From positions 744,001 to 808,000 of the forward strand of contig NZ_CP021422.1 of NCBI RefSeq assembly GCF_002201475.1: DNA of 64,000 nt. The letters run 5' to 3'. Below the pieces are notes generated by a model. The model was not told the origin of the DNA and made no database searches. It worked only from the letters and a program-made list of their open reading frames with translations. Source of the DNA: Acutalibacter muris (lineage in GTDB: Bacteria; Bacillota; Clostridia; Oscillospirales; Acutalibacteraceae). Below, one piece after another: positions 14,270 to 23,517 of this stretch; within the stretch, counting starts at the first letter, position 1; the number at the start of each line of letters is the position of its first letter. The translations under genes were made by a program, and so were the position numbers.

Positions 14270-15037
14270 ATGACAATCATTGCAACTGAAATGCAGAAAT
14301 GGAAGCGGAATAAGATTGTCTGGTGTATTTTGGCCTTGACGCTGCTGTTGGGGGCGCTTGCGATTGAGAGGGCTTGCAGCATTGCAAGGAGCAGTCCATA
14401 TATGGATAACTTTGGCGACCTCTACACGATGGCGTTTAAGAACTTGTCCAGTCTGTTCCTGCCGATTGTGCTGGGAATGTTCGCCACAACCTTGTTTTTT
14501 GACGAGCATAAGAACGACACGCTGAAAGAACTTCTTATCATCCCCATCACGAAAGTACAGCTATACTTTTCAAAAGTCGCTGTAATGATCCTGATGTCCG
14601 TGGGACTGTGTTTGATTACTTTTCTTTTATGTGTTGTCGGCGGGTTGATTGCCGGGGGCTTTCCTGATTTGGACGCAGAAACACTTATAGATGCTGGCCT
14701 CTTGTATCTGGTGAGCGGACTTCTAATCCCCATAGCCATGCTTCCGATTGTGTTTCTTGCCACGCTGTCAAAAGGATATATCCTGCCTATTGGCGCAACG
14801 CTGCTTTATCTGGTTCCCGTAGTCATTGCCCCGGCCCATTTTATGGGAATACACCCGCTGGCAAGTGTGATGGGAATTTACTCTCACATTTCCGAAGCAA
14901 CCGCAGCTATGGTAGAAATCCTGATGCAAGGCGTTTTGCCGGACACTTCACCGTTTATTTGTGCCGGTTCGCTGCTCCTGATCGGCGCCGCATCTGCTGC
15001 TGCATCCGTAATGGCTCTAAAAAAGCAATCTTACTGA
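14270..15037 (+). CDS. lantibiotic-immunity-type ABC permease (MutE/EpiE-like)
   Basis: A 255-residue ABC-2 type permease. Six hydrophobic segments are apparent, at about residues 15-35, 55-75, 105-130, 140-165, 170-190 and 225-250. EHKNDTLKELLIIPITKVQLYFSK, in the cytoplasmic loop, is characteristic of the MutE/EpiE/NisE immunity permeases. ATG 14270 follows AAGGAGG at 14256-14262. The upstream in-frame ATG at 14243 overlaps the -10 element and is not used. The next gene starts 74 bp later. With the ATPase and two more permeases it forms an exporter that removes cationic peptides or lantibiotics from the membrane. Confidence 0.75.
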   Translation: MTIIATEMQKWKRNKIVWCILALTLLLGALAIERACSIARSSPYMDNFGDLYTMAFKNLSSLFLPIVLGMFATTLFFDEHKNDTLKELLIIPITKVQLYFSKVAVMILMSVGLCLITFLLCVVGGLIAGGFPDLDAETLIDAGLLYLVSGLLIPIAMLPIVFLATLSKGYILPIGATLLYLVPVVIAPAHFMGIHPLASVMGIYSHISEATAAMVEILMQGVLPDTSPFICAGSLLLIGAASAAASVMALKKQSY

Positions 15038-15110
15038 AAGAAAAGACCTATGAGCCTTTACAACTATATTGTTGGAAAAATGAAACATAGTAAGAAAGTG
15101 AGGCATCTCT

Positions 15111-16034
15111 ATGAACGATTTTGTAATTGAAACCAAAAAGCTGACGAAAATTTACGGGGAGCAAACCGCTGTCAACTCCGTGGATATTCATGTGAAGCCG
15201 GGCCGGATTTACGGGCTTTTGGGGCGAAATGGAGCTGGTAAAACCACCATTATGAAAATGATTTTGGGCCTTACGCCGATCACTTCCGGCGAAGTGGATG
15301 TGTTCAGCCAGAACATCAAAGGCCATGAGAAGCGCATTTATCCCCGCATTGGGGCCATTATCGAAACTCCTGGATTTTATCCCAACCTGACTGGCACGGA
15401 AAATCTTGAAATCTTTGCGAAGCTGCGCGGGACACCCCGGCCCAATGCCGTCAAGAAAGCGCTGGAAGTTGTGGGGCTTCCTTATCGGGACAAAAAGCTG
15501 TTCAGCAAGTATTCTCTCGGTATGAAGCAGCGCCTTGGCATTGCTAATGTCATCCTGCATGACCCGGAGCTTTTGATACTCGACGAACCGACTAATGGGC
15601 TTGACCCCATCGGCATTGCCGAAGTACGAAACTTTATCAAGGGTTTAAGCGCGGAGCGCGGTAAAACTATTCTGATTTCCAGCCACATTCTTTCTGAAAT
15701 CGCACTTCTGGCGGACGATATTGGCATCATCGACCACGGCGTACTGTTGGAAGAAAACAGCATGGAGGATTTGGAAAAGAAAAATCGGAAATACATCCAG
15801 CTTCAGGTTTCGGATGTCCACAAAACCTCTTTGATTTTGGAACAGCAGTTCCGTGTGACTGATTATGCGGTGCAGGACGAACATAACCTGCGGCTCTATG
15901 ATACCGCACTGGATATGGCAGCAATCAACAAGGCTCTTGTGGTGCAGGACGTGGCTGTTATCAGCTCCCAAATCTGCAATGATACCCTTGAGGATTATTT
16001 CAAGCAGATTACGGGAGGAGAGGGCATTGCTTAA
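15111..16034 (+). CDS. ABC transporter ATPase, lantibiotic-immunity type
   Basis: A 307-residue nucleotide-binding protein. Walker A is GRNGAGKT (about residues 38-45), the signature YSLGMKQRLG lies at about 136-145, and Walker B LLILDEPTNGLDP follows. SSHILSEIALLAD is the switch region. The C-terminal 80 residues resemble other MutF/NisF/BcrA proteins. It energises the flanking permeases. The stop lies 8 bp into the next gene. The short intergenic gap before it contains GTGAGG. Confidence 0.85.
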   Translation: MNDFVIETKKLTKIYGEQTAVNSVDIHVKPGRIYGLLGRNGAGKTTIMKMILGLTPITSGEVDVFSQNIKGHEKRIYPRIGAIIETPGFYPNLTGTENLEIFAKLRGTPRPNAVKKALEVVGLPYRDKKLFSKYSLGMKQRLGIANVILHDPELLILDEPTNGLDPIGIAEVRNFIKGLSAERGKTILISSHILSEIALLADDIGIIDHGVLLEENSMEDLEKKNRKYIQLQVSDVHKTSLILEQQFRVTDYAVQDEHNLRLYDTALDMAAINKALVVQDVAVISSQICNDTLEDYFKQITGGEGIA

Positions 16035-16758
16035 ACTGATACAGGTTGAATTTCTAAAGCTGCGGCGGAGAAAGTTTATCTGGCTCATGCTGCTGGCGGC
16101 GCTCTTTATGCCTCTTGCCGCTGTGTTCTACTTTGCAAATATCAAGGGAACCGGCGTGGAACCCATCGAGTTCTACAAGTGGACGGCGTTTAGCTATACC
16201 CCGTGGATTATCCTGCCGGTGGTGCTGGGGATGCTTTGTACCATGCTGATGTATAACGAAAACCAGTATGATATACTTAAACAACTCTGGATTGTGCCGG
16301 TCAATAAAGTGGCGTACTTTTTCAGCAAATTCGTCGTGGTGCTGACATACTCGATCTGCTTTATGCTGATTATTGCAGCCGCGTCCATTCTTACCGGCGT
16401 ACTGCCTGGCTATATCACCTTTGACAGCGCAAGCACCCTTTATCTTCTGCGAAAGTGCATGGAAATCTCCCTGCTGACCGCTTTTGCGGTGTTGCCGGTG
16501 CTGGCGGTTGCTGCGGTGCAAAAGGGCTATATTCTTCCCGTCTGTTTGACGCTGGTTTATACATTTCTTGGCTTTATCCTCTTAATGGTAAATATGTACC
16601 TGCATCCGCTCTCCAGCATGACAGCCATTGTTATGCGGGATATTCCAGGTGTCGTGATTACCCAGCCGCTTAATATTCCGGGGGCGTTCCTTTGCATAGG
16701 TGTGTGGAGCGTAGCTTCTGTACTGCTGGCCGGGGCTGTTTTGAAAAAGAGAAAGTGA
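16027..16758 (+). CDS. second ABC permease (MutE/EpiE-like)
   Basis: A 243-residue permease with the same layout as the first: six hydrophobic segments, and YNENQYDILKQLWIVPVNKVAYFFSK as the loop motif (compare with the first permease). It starts with TTG at 16027, inside the ATPase end, behind GGGAGGAGAGG at 16014-16024. Reading from an upstream ATG in the same frame would run through the ATPase gene, so that is rejected. It forms a heterodimer partner of the other permeases, by analogy with NisE/NisG and MutE/MutG. Confidence 0.75.
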   Translation: MLKLIQVEFLKLRRRKFIWLMLLAALFMPLAAVFYFANIKGTGVEPIEFYKWTAFSYTPWIILPVVLGMLCTMLMYNENQYDILKQLWIVPVNKVAYFFSKFVVVLTYSICFMLIIAAASILTGVLPGYITFDSASTLYLLRKCMEISLLTAFAVLPVLAVAAVQKGYILPVCLTLVYTFLGFILLMVNMYLHPLSSMTAIVMRDIPGVVITQPLNIPGAFLCIGVWSVASVLLAGAVLKKRK

Positions 16759-16770
16759 GGTGCATCTGAA

Positions 16771-17502
16771 ATGAAACTTTTGCTTTGGGCGGAGCGCCGG
16801 AAACTCCGCCGCTCCAAAATCCTGTGGATTGCCGGTTTTGCAACGGTTATGGTGGCGTTGATTGTCTTTGCACAGGGGCAATTCATGTTCTATGGAAGCC
16901 GCTATATCGACAAGGCAGGATGGTTTATGACAGCGACCCAATCCCTTGCTACCTTTTATGTATTGCCTGCGGTGATTGCCCTGCTGGGCAGTTATATGAT
17001 CTGTCGGGAGGAACAGGAGGACACCCTAAAATCCCTGCGCCTTATTCCCGTGGATGAAATGAAACTGACACTTGCCAAGATGGCGCTTACACTTGTGTTC
17101 AGCGTCCTGATCTATCTCCTGCTTTTTGTTATTACCTTTCTCATTGAGGCCGTTCTCCACCTTGAAGCTCTGCCTATTAGCCTTGTTTTAGAGAACCTGA
17201 AAACATATTTTCTGGATGGAGCTGGCGTTTTTTTTGCCATTTCTCCGATTATCGCTTTGGTTTCCCGGATGAAAAAGGGCTACTGGTTGGCGCTGGTATT
17301 TGCTGAAATCTATTCTTTCGCTGGATTGTTTGCAAGTATGTCCAACACATTAAAAACGGTCTATCCTATGACAGCCGTTTTTAACCTTTCTGGTTATTAC
17401 CATGCAAGCGTCATTCAGACTTTAATCGGTGTCATAGTTCTGCTGACCTGTATTGTTCTTTCGCTGTTCATTTTGAAAGGACTGAACAAGACAGCCAAAT
17501 AA
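16771..17502 (+). CDS. third ABC permease (MutG-like)
   Basis: A 243-residue permease, 12 bp after the second. Six hydrophobic segments; the loop motif REEQEDTLKSLRLIPVDEMKLTLAK is equivalent to that of the two preceding permeases, though more divergent. Lantibiotic-immunity systems usually pair one ATPase with two permeases (F, E and G); here there are three permeases. The array ends at 17502, and three hairpins follow. Confidence 0.75.
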   Translation: MKLLLWAERRKLRRSKILWIAGFATVMVALIVFAQGQFMFYGSRYIDKAGWFMTATQSLATFYVLPAVIALLGSYMICREEQEDTLKSLRLIPVDEMKLTLAKMALTLVFSVLIYLLLFVITFLIEAVLHLEALPISLVLENLKTYFLDGAGVFFAISPIIALVSRMKKGYWLALVFAEIYSFAGLFASMSNTLKTVYPMTAVFNLSGYYHASVIQTLIGVIVLLTCIVLSLFILKGLNKTAK

Positions 17503-17528
17503 ACACAATATTTTTAATAATCTGCCGC

Positions 17529-17555
17529 ACGACGGCAAAAGAAAAAAGCCGTCGT
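17529..17555 (+). repeat. A-loop hairpin 1 after transporter operon
   Basis: ACGACGGC and GCCGTCGT arms enclose an 11-base A-rich loop. Confidence 0.6.
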
Positions 17556-17576
17556 ACAGCAGTCCATAAAAGCCAA

Positions 17577-17620
17577 GTCTGCCCAGCGGCAGAAAAGAAA
17601 AAAACCGCTGCTGGGCAGAC
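17577..17620 (+). repeat. A-loop hairpin 2 after transporter operon
   Basis: GTCTGCCCAGCGG pairs with CCGCTGCTGGGCAGAC (three unpaired bases). The loop is A-rich. Confidence 0.6.
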
Positions 17621-17647
17621 CGATTTCCCGTGCCTATTTGTTCCATG

Positions 17648-17683
17648 CGGCGGTTTTAAGAGATTAAAGCCGCCGTTCTTTTA
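17648..17683 (+). terminator. CGGCGG hairpin and T-rich tail, terminator of transporter operon
   Basis: CGGCGGTTTTAA and TTAAAGCCGCCG with a 4-base loop, then TTCTTTTA. It is strikingly like the terminator at 8343-8387 in ICE 1. Confidence 0.65.
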
Positions 17684-18045
17684 TCCCCCAAAAGAATGAT
17701 GCGGTAACGCTGGAAAGTACGGCGGCTGACAGGAGGCAGCCGCCATGAAGTACATAGCCGTTCGACACGATTTGACAGCGTTTGAACCGTCAAAAAAAGC
17801 CCGTTCCCCACCTGGGAGAATTGCGGCTACGAGATTATACTATACGGTGCAGATAAAGTAAATTATACTGTGCAACTCGCCCGGTGGGTCTGTGACCTGC
17901 CGGGCGAGTTTTGTCGTGTCCTGACCGGCCCGAAAAAAATTTTTGCAAATCGGGCCATTTACCGCGCAGATCGGCCCAATCACTTCGCTCTGTTAGCGGA
18001 AAGGGAGAGAACCACCACCATCCCCCGACGAAAGGGGGTGAGAAG

Positions 18046-18474
18046 ATGGGAACTATCCCCCGCTTTAGCAGACCGGGCCAGTTTGACCGCTATTGCAAGC
18101 TGGTACTGGAACATGAGGCCATTGACTATCTGCGGAAAATGGACAGCCTGCGCGACCGTCATATATCGTTGAGCATCCTGCCGCAGAAAGAAATGGACAA
18201 GCTCTCCACGGTAGACCGCTATCCCAGCGACAGCCATGTTTTTACGTCGCATGGATGTGACCTGCCGATTGAGAACGAGCTTGTGGCCGATGCCTTTGCC
18301 GCCCTGACGGAGCAGGAACAAAGTATTCTGATACTGCACTGTGTCCTGGGAATGTCAGACGGCAAGATCGGTGAGATCATGGAGCTGTCCCGCTATGCCA
18401 TCCAGCGGCGCAGACGGAAAGCACTGGACGAACTGCGGAACAAGTTGGCGGCGCTGATGCCGAAAGGAGGTTGA
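18046..18474 (+). CDS. sigma-70 family-like ICE regulator
   Basis: A 142-residue protein. The C-terminal portion LTEQEQSILILHCVLGMSDGKIGEIMELSRYAIQRRRRKALDELR (about residues 86-132) is a sigma region 4 HTH. The N-terminal half (FDRYCKLVLEHEAIDYLRKMDSLRDR) resembles region 2 of short ICE sigma factors. ATG 18046 follows AAAGGGGGTGAG. It precedes the HTH_16-like gene by 6 bp, then TnpW and recombinase, the standard ending of Tn1549-like ICEs. It presumably controls excision or conjugation genes. Confidence 0.75.
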   Translation: MGTIPRFSRPGQFDRYCKLVLEHEAIDYLRKMDSLRDRHISLSILPQKEMDKLSTVDRYPSDSHVFTSHGCDLPIENELVADAFAALTEQEQSILILHCVLGMSDGKIGEIMELSRYAIQRRRRKALDELRNKLAALMPKGG

Positions 18475-18480
18475 ACGCAA

Positions 18481-18717
18481 ATGTCGGAACCTGACTACAA
18501 GGGCCGGGCGCTTCTCCCCATGCCGGTGATCGAAGCCGCCCGTGCCGGGGACGCCGAGGCCGTGGAACAGGTCTTGCGGTACTACGAGGGCTACATAAAC
18601 AAGCTCTGTACCCGGACGCTGTATGACGAGTACAGCTATCCCCATGAGTGCGTGGACGAGTACATGAAGCACTTGCTGGAAATCAAGCTCATCCACGCTA
18701 TTGTCGCCATGAATTGA
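18481..18717 (+). CDS. helix-turn-helix (HTH_16-like) ICE protein
   Basis: A 78-residue protein. LPMPVIEAARAGDAEAVEQVLRYYEGYINKLCTRTLYDEYS matches the HTH_16 region, usually found next to the sigma-like gene in ICEs. The end (YMKHLLEIKLIHAIVAMN) resembles sigma region 2-type packing. AAAGGAGG at 18464-18471 precedes it. Role unknown, probably in transcription with the sigma-like protein. Confidence 0.7.
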   Translation: MSEPDYKGRALLPMPVIEAARAGDAEAVEQVLRYYEGYINKLCTRTLYDEYSYPHECVDEYMKHLLEIKLIHAIVAMN

Positions 18718-19153
18718 CGGCAACCGGCCCGGCAGGGCAGGCGGAACACCTTACCCTTTCCATGTTCCCCTGCCTCCGGCCCGGCGTTGCACCTTGACAA
18801 AGAAAGCCCGCAAGATAACGGCGGCGCAGCATAGGGCAACGGACACATTCTGTATGCGCCGCGTCGGTGGGCGCGCCATGACCCCGCATCCTGCGGGAGA
18901 GCGAGAACCGCCTACATCGAAAAGCCGGCAGCTTATAATCAGCGGCGCATACGCTAACGATACTCCCTTACAGCCACAGTCCGAGCGTTCAAAGCGTCGC
19001 AGGCAATGGGTAGGGCCGCGTGAGAACCATGCGGGGGTGAAAGTCCCGTGGTGCTGGTCGCCGCCAGCCGTCCGATTTATGCCCCTTTATCAGAATAGTG
19101 GACAAGCCACTGTTCATAACCTGTAATATTCATTTGCGAAAGGGGGAAGTCCT
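18718..19153. other. intergenic region, possible structured RNA
   Basis: 436 bp with no convincing gene. A segment at about 19000-19075 has several complementary blocks, including CGGGGGTGAAAGTCCCG. That resembles structured RNA but matches no class I know. AAAGGGGGAAG precedes TnpW. Confidence 0.3.
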
Positions 19154-19318
19154 TTGCCGCAAAATCAGATCAGCGCCACAACGACGCATAAAATTGGCAA
19201 AACGACTTATTTTGTCTGTGCGTCGGCCAGCGAGAAAGCGACCGACACCATAGACAAGAAGATCAAAAAACTTATCCGCAAGGATATGGAGCAGAATGCC
19301 GGAAGCGTCCAGAAATAG
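19154..19318 (+). CDS. TnpW-family transposon protein
   Basis: A 54-residue protein starting at TTG 19154 behind AGGGGGAAG. THKIGKTTYFVCASASEKATDTIDKKIKKLI (in pieces) matches the TnpW family of small proteins that precede large serine recombinases in Tn4451/Tn1549-type elements. Ser/Thr-rich start, basic helix at the end. Its role is not established. Confidence 0.7.
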   Translation: MPQNQISATTTHKIGKTTYFVCASASEKATDTIDKKIKKLIRKDMEQNAGSVQK

Positions 19319-19342
19319 GGCGCTCTTTTTATAATTTTTGAG

Positions 19343-21095
<1,753 letters not shown>

Positions 21096-21109
21096 GGCTG
21101 AAAGCAAAA

Positions 21110-21164
21110 TGCTGGGGCAAGATAGCGTACCATTCAAAAACGGTTACGTTATCTCACCCCAGCA
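21110..21164. repeat. long imperfect inverted repeat after recombinase (possible element end or terminator)
   Basis: TGCTGGGGcaAGATAgCGTACC (21110-21131) pairs with GGTTACGTTATCTCACCCCAGCA read backwards (21142-21164), with a 10-base loop. About 19 of 22 positions match. It lies 15 bp after the recombinase stop, where the right end of a Tn1549-like element would be expected. Confidence 0.55.
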
Positions 21165-21319
21165 AACAGACAGCCCGGTTTTCATATGGAAGCGATGAGA
21201 AATATCTCAGAGGTGTTATCTTAACCCTTAATGGAGCCGAGCATAACCCTGGACTTAAAGTATTTCATAACAAAGGAGGGGCTGTCCTAGAGTAATTCAT
21301 CTTGAAAGGAGTAAATAAA

Positions 21320-21475
21320 ATGGGATTTTTTGCAATGGTAGCGTCAATGTTATTAGGAATATTTTTTATTGCACTCGGAATTTCTTGCAAAAAGCATAAG
21401 GGTTGGTCTATAATACTTATTGCACTCGGAATAGTATTTGTTCTTATTGCGGTTTGTTTTGGATATCCCAAATAA
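21320..21475 (+). CDS. small two-helix membrane protein
   Basis: A 51-residue hydrophobic protein with two predicted transmembrane helices (about residues 2-19 and 28-47), separated by SCKKHKGWS, which would form a cytoplasmic turn. GAAAGGAG precedes the ATG. AT-rich, unlike the flanking recombinase. No family is recognised; it may be a mobile-element accessory peptide. Confidence 0.45.
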   Translation: MGFFAMVASMLLGIFFIALGISCKKHKGWSIILIALGIVFVLIAVCFGYPK

Positions 21476-21503
21476 AAAACGGTTTGCAATTTGAGGTGAT
21501 TGT

Positions 21504-21689
21504 ATGCAGGAAGAAAATATGAAAGGGTTATTATATCCTCTTTGCGGCAGTAAAACCCGTAACAGGATTAAAGAGGATACCATTTTGAATAACTACCCTT
21601 TTTACTATCGGAAGTGCAAGCGGGAAAGCTTGATAGCGGTAAAAGATTTGCAAATAACCGTGGTCAAGAAACTGGAGGCTAAGTATTGA
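21504..21689 (+). CDS. cysteine-rich KTR-domain protein, zinc site decayed
   Basis: A 61-residue protein from a family found on ICEs, often near tet genes. The family pattern is LCPVCGNKTR then YCPKCKQE, four cysteines that should bind zinc. Here the equivalents read LYPLCGSKTR and YYRKCKRE: the first Cys of each pair is Tyr. The KTR motif and C-terminal ITVVK region are kept. It is probably a degenerate copy. GAGGTGAT precedes the ATG at 21504. Confidence 0.6.
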   Translation: MQEENMKGLLYPLCGSKTRNRIKEDTILNNYPFYYRKCKRESLIAVKDLQITVVKKLEAKY

Positions 21690-21743
21690 AGTTTGAAGAA
21701 TGATGAAGAATGAAATTAAAAACAGTAGAAAAGGGGAAATGAT

Positions 21744-22211
21744 ATGGAAAATAATGTTCTTGAATTTGAATGTGTAGGCTTAAATAATGGTGGGAAATTC
21801 CCTATTGAGAATACAGGTAGAGGGAAAGATATTTCACCGGAATTTATTATTCAAAATCTATCCACAAGGGCAGTTACTTTGATGATTACGCTTGAGGACT
21901 TGAGCCATCCGATAAAGGGATTTACGCATTGGATTATTTGGAATATTCCTGCGAGAGATAGAATTACGAAAGCAATTCCGTCAGGGAAATCAATATCTTC
22001 ATTACAAGGTGCGGTACAAGGAATTGGGTATGGTTTTCATTGTTATGCAGGGCCGAAGCCACCTAAAGGAAAGTCTCATAAGTATTGTTTTACTGTTTAT
22101 GTATTAGATTGCAAACTTGATTTGTCCCCTTTTTCTTTCAAACGAAAAGTTTTGAGTAAGGCTAATCGCCATATTATTCAGGAGGGGAAAATTTATGGGT
22201 ATTTTGAATAA
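21744..22211 (+). CDS. YbhB/YbcL-family (PEBP-like) protein
   Basis: A 155-residue cytosolic protein. GRGKDISPEFIIQNLSTRAVTLMITLEDLSHP and FTHWIIWNIPA are the phosphatidylethanolamine-binding-protein fold signatures, and GIGYGFHCYAGPKPPKGKSHKYCFTVYVLD matches the second half. The role of bacterial PEBP proteins is unclear; one study line suggests inhibition of kinases or binding of small ligands. AAGGGGAAATG precedes the ATG. AT-rich, with no operon partner, so it is probably cargo. Confidence 0.75.
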   Translation: MENNVLEFECVGLNNGGKFPIENTGRGKDISPEFIIQNLSTRAVTLMITLEDLSHPIKGFTHWIIWNIPARDRITKAIPSGKSISSLQGAVQGIGYGFHCYAGPKPPKGKSHKYCFTVYVLDCKLDLSPFSFKRKVLSKANRHIIQEGKIYGYFE

Positions 22212-22369
22212 ACTATGCAGACGAGGACTACTGCACCGCTAACCCTGAAATCATTCCAGAAACAGAGCAAGGTGCTGAAACATACCAAGTGGCGGCGGTA
22301 GCCAGGGAAAAGGGGAGTTATGTGGACGGCGCGTGGAGCTTATTTGACCAAATCACAAATTCTCCATAG
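22211..22369 (+). pseudogene. gene fragment, weakly like a class B sortase
   Basis: An open frame of 52 codons with no start, directly continuous with the PEBP stop, ending at TAG 22367-22369. It reads YADEDYCTANPEIIPETEQG then ETYQVAAVAREK. This resembles the middle of class B sortases (aromatic-x-x-HP, T-x-x-G, Y-x-v-x-AV), but without a catalytic Cys or Arg. It may be the remnant of a gene lost in the debris zone. The assignment is a guess; the fragment state is clear. Confidence 0.25.
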
Positions 22370-22805
22370 TGGGTGTTTTCGCAAGCATAACCCTTGCCCC
22401 AGCCCAATCAAAAAGGTCAGCCCGGAATGCTGTACAGAAAACCGCCAGCCGACAGGATTTTGAAAGGGTACACCCTGCGGCAAAGGTTTCTCCCCCTTCC
22501 GGCAAAAAAGATTCGCCCCACATAAGGGAAACAGATACCAGTCTGCATTTGAGTGAAGATCATTCACTTGCTACATGGCAGAACAACACCGCCACAAACA
22601 GCTTACAGAGCCAGAGCGCGGCGCTCCATACCGCTGACACCTATGACGCTGCCGTGCAGCTTGACAACTATCCCGCCCCGCTTTACACTATTCTCAAGGG
22701 CGAACAACCCCACCCAAAACATTTCATTACAGTTCCGCAACATTTCATGACAAATAGATTGCTCTTCCGTCACATTTTTGTTAACCTAATAATAGGGTGA
22801 TAAGT
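22370..22805. other. mobile-element debris and regulator promoter
   Basis: 436 bp with no intact gene. Several short stretches in different frames resemble ICE proteins (for example YDAAVQLDNYPAPLYTILKG, and MAEQHRHKQLTEPERG) but are cut short. The last 90 bp hold the LytTR-type operator and promoter of the regulator. Confidence 0.5.
22718..22752 (+). promoter_or_regulatory. LytTR-type direct repeats before regulator gene
   Basis: AACATTTCATTACA (22718-22731) and AACATTTCATGACA (22739-22752) are 21 bp apart. A TAATAA -10-like hexamer lies 34 bp after the second. Confidence 0.75.
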
Positions 22806-23516
22806 ATGATAAAGTTCGCAATCTGCGATGACGAGCCACAGATGGCCCGGGAAATTGCGGATCAGCTTGCAAGCTATATGAAGGAAACTGCCGGTGGCTA
22901 CTCGGTGGAGTGTTTCTCCAGCGGGTACGCGCTGCTGAAGTCCTCAGAGGAATTTGACGTTATTTTTCTTGACATCCAGATGGAGCGCCCGGACGGCATG
23001 GAGACAGCAAGGCTGCTGCGCCAGCGGGATAATCACAGTCTGCTGGTGTTTGTGACCGTATTGAAGGAGTGCGTGTTCGACGCCTTTCAGGTGGAGGCAT
23101 ACGACTATCTTCTAAAACCCTTGGACAGAGCCCGATTCCGGCAGACCATGGACCGGGCCTTGGGCTGGCTGGAGCGGGACGCGGCGAAAAATCTGGTGAT
23201 ACAGCGGGGCTCCGGATGTCAGGTGGTTTTGCTCTCGGACCTTATGTATTGCGAGGTGCTGGGCAGGAAAATTTATCTTCACAAAAATGACGGAAGGGTG
23301 GTTGACTACTATGACCGGCTGGAGGAGCTGGAACAGCGGGTGGACAGCCGCTTTTTCAAGTGCCATCGGAGTTACCTGGTGAATCTGGACTATGTGAGCG
23401 GGTGCCAGGGTGGGCAGGTTCTGCTGCAAAGGGGAGAGCGCCTCCCGGTTTCCCGGCTGCGGGAGCGGGAGCTGACCCAGGCTCTTTTGCGCCACATGAA
23501 GGAGAGGGGTGCCTAG
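22806..23516 (+). CDS. LytTR-family response regulator (AgrA-like)
   Basis: A 236-residue regulator. Receiver domain residues 1-115: acidic CDDE pocket, Asp56 in VIFLDIQM, Lys in YLLKPLDRARF. A LytTR DNA-binding domain spans about 140-235, with ILLHKNDGRVVDYYDRLEELEQ and FFKCHRSYLVNLDYVSG, the canonical pattern. ATG 22806 follows AGGGTGAT; GTG 22797 is less likely. The stop is 1 bp before the kinase ATG. The direct repeats upstream suggest autoregulation. Confidence 0.85.
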   Translation: MIKFAICDDEPQMAREIADQLASYMKETAGGYSVECFSSGYALLKSSEEFDVIFLDIQMERPDGMETARLLRQRDNHSLLVFVTVLKECVFDAFQVEAYDYLLKPLDRARFRQTMDRALGWLERDAAKNLVIQRGSGCQVVLLSDLMYCEVLGRKIYLHKNDGRVVDYYDRLEELEQRVDSRFFKCHRSYLVNLDYVSGCQGGQVLLQRGERLPVSRLRERELTQALLRHMKERGA

Positions 23517-23517
23517 C

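Larger units (their letters stand above)
17503..18045. other. intergenic region with tandem hairpins
   Basis: 543 bp. 17529-17690 holds three hairpins (listed separately). A 38-codon ORF at 17745-17861 behind AGGAGG is not similar to anything recognised. The remainder up to the sigma-like gene is G+C-rich without a convincing gene. Confidence 0.5.

Noticed and set aside
17745..17861. 38-codon ORF after AGGAGG
   Set aside because: No resemblance to known small ICE proteins and no conservation can be judged; kept only in the gap note.
22369..22800. 143-codon ORF
   Set aside because: No ribosome site, composition unlike protein; it crosses the LytTR operator and pieces of other genes.
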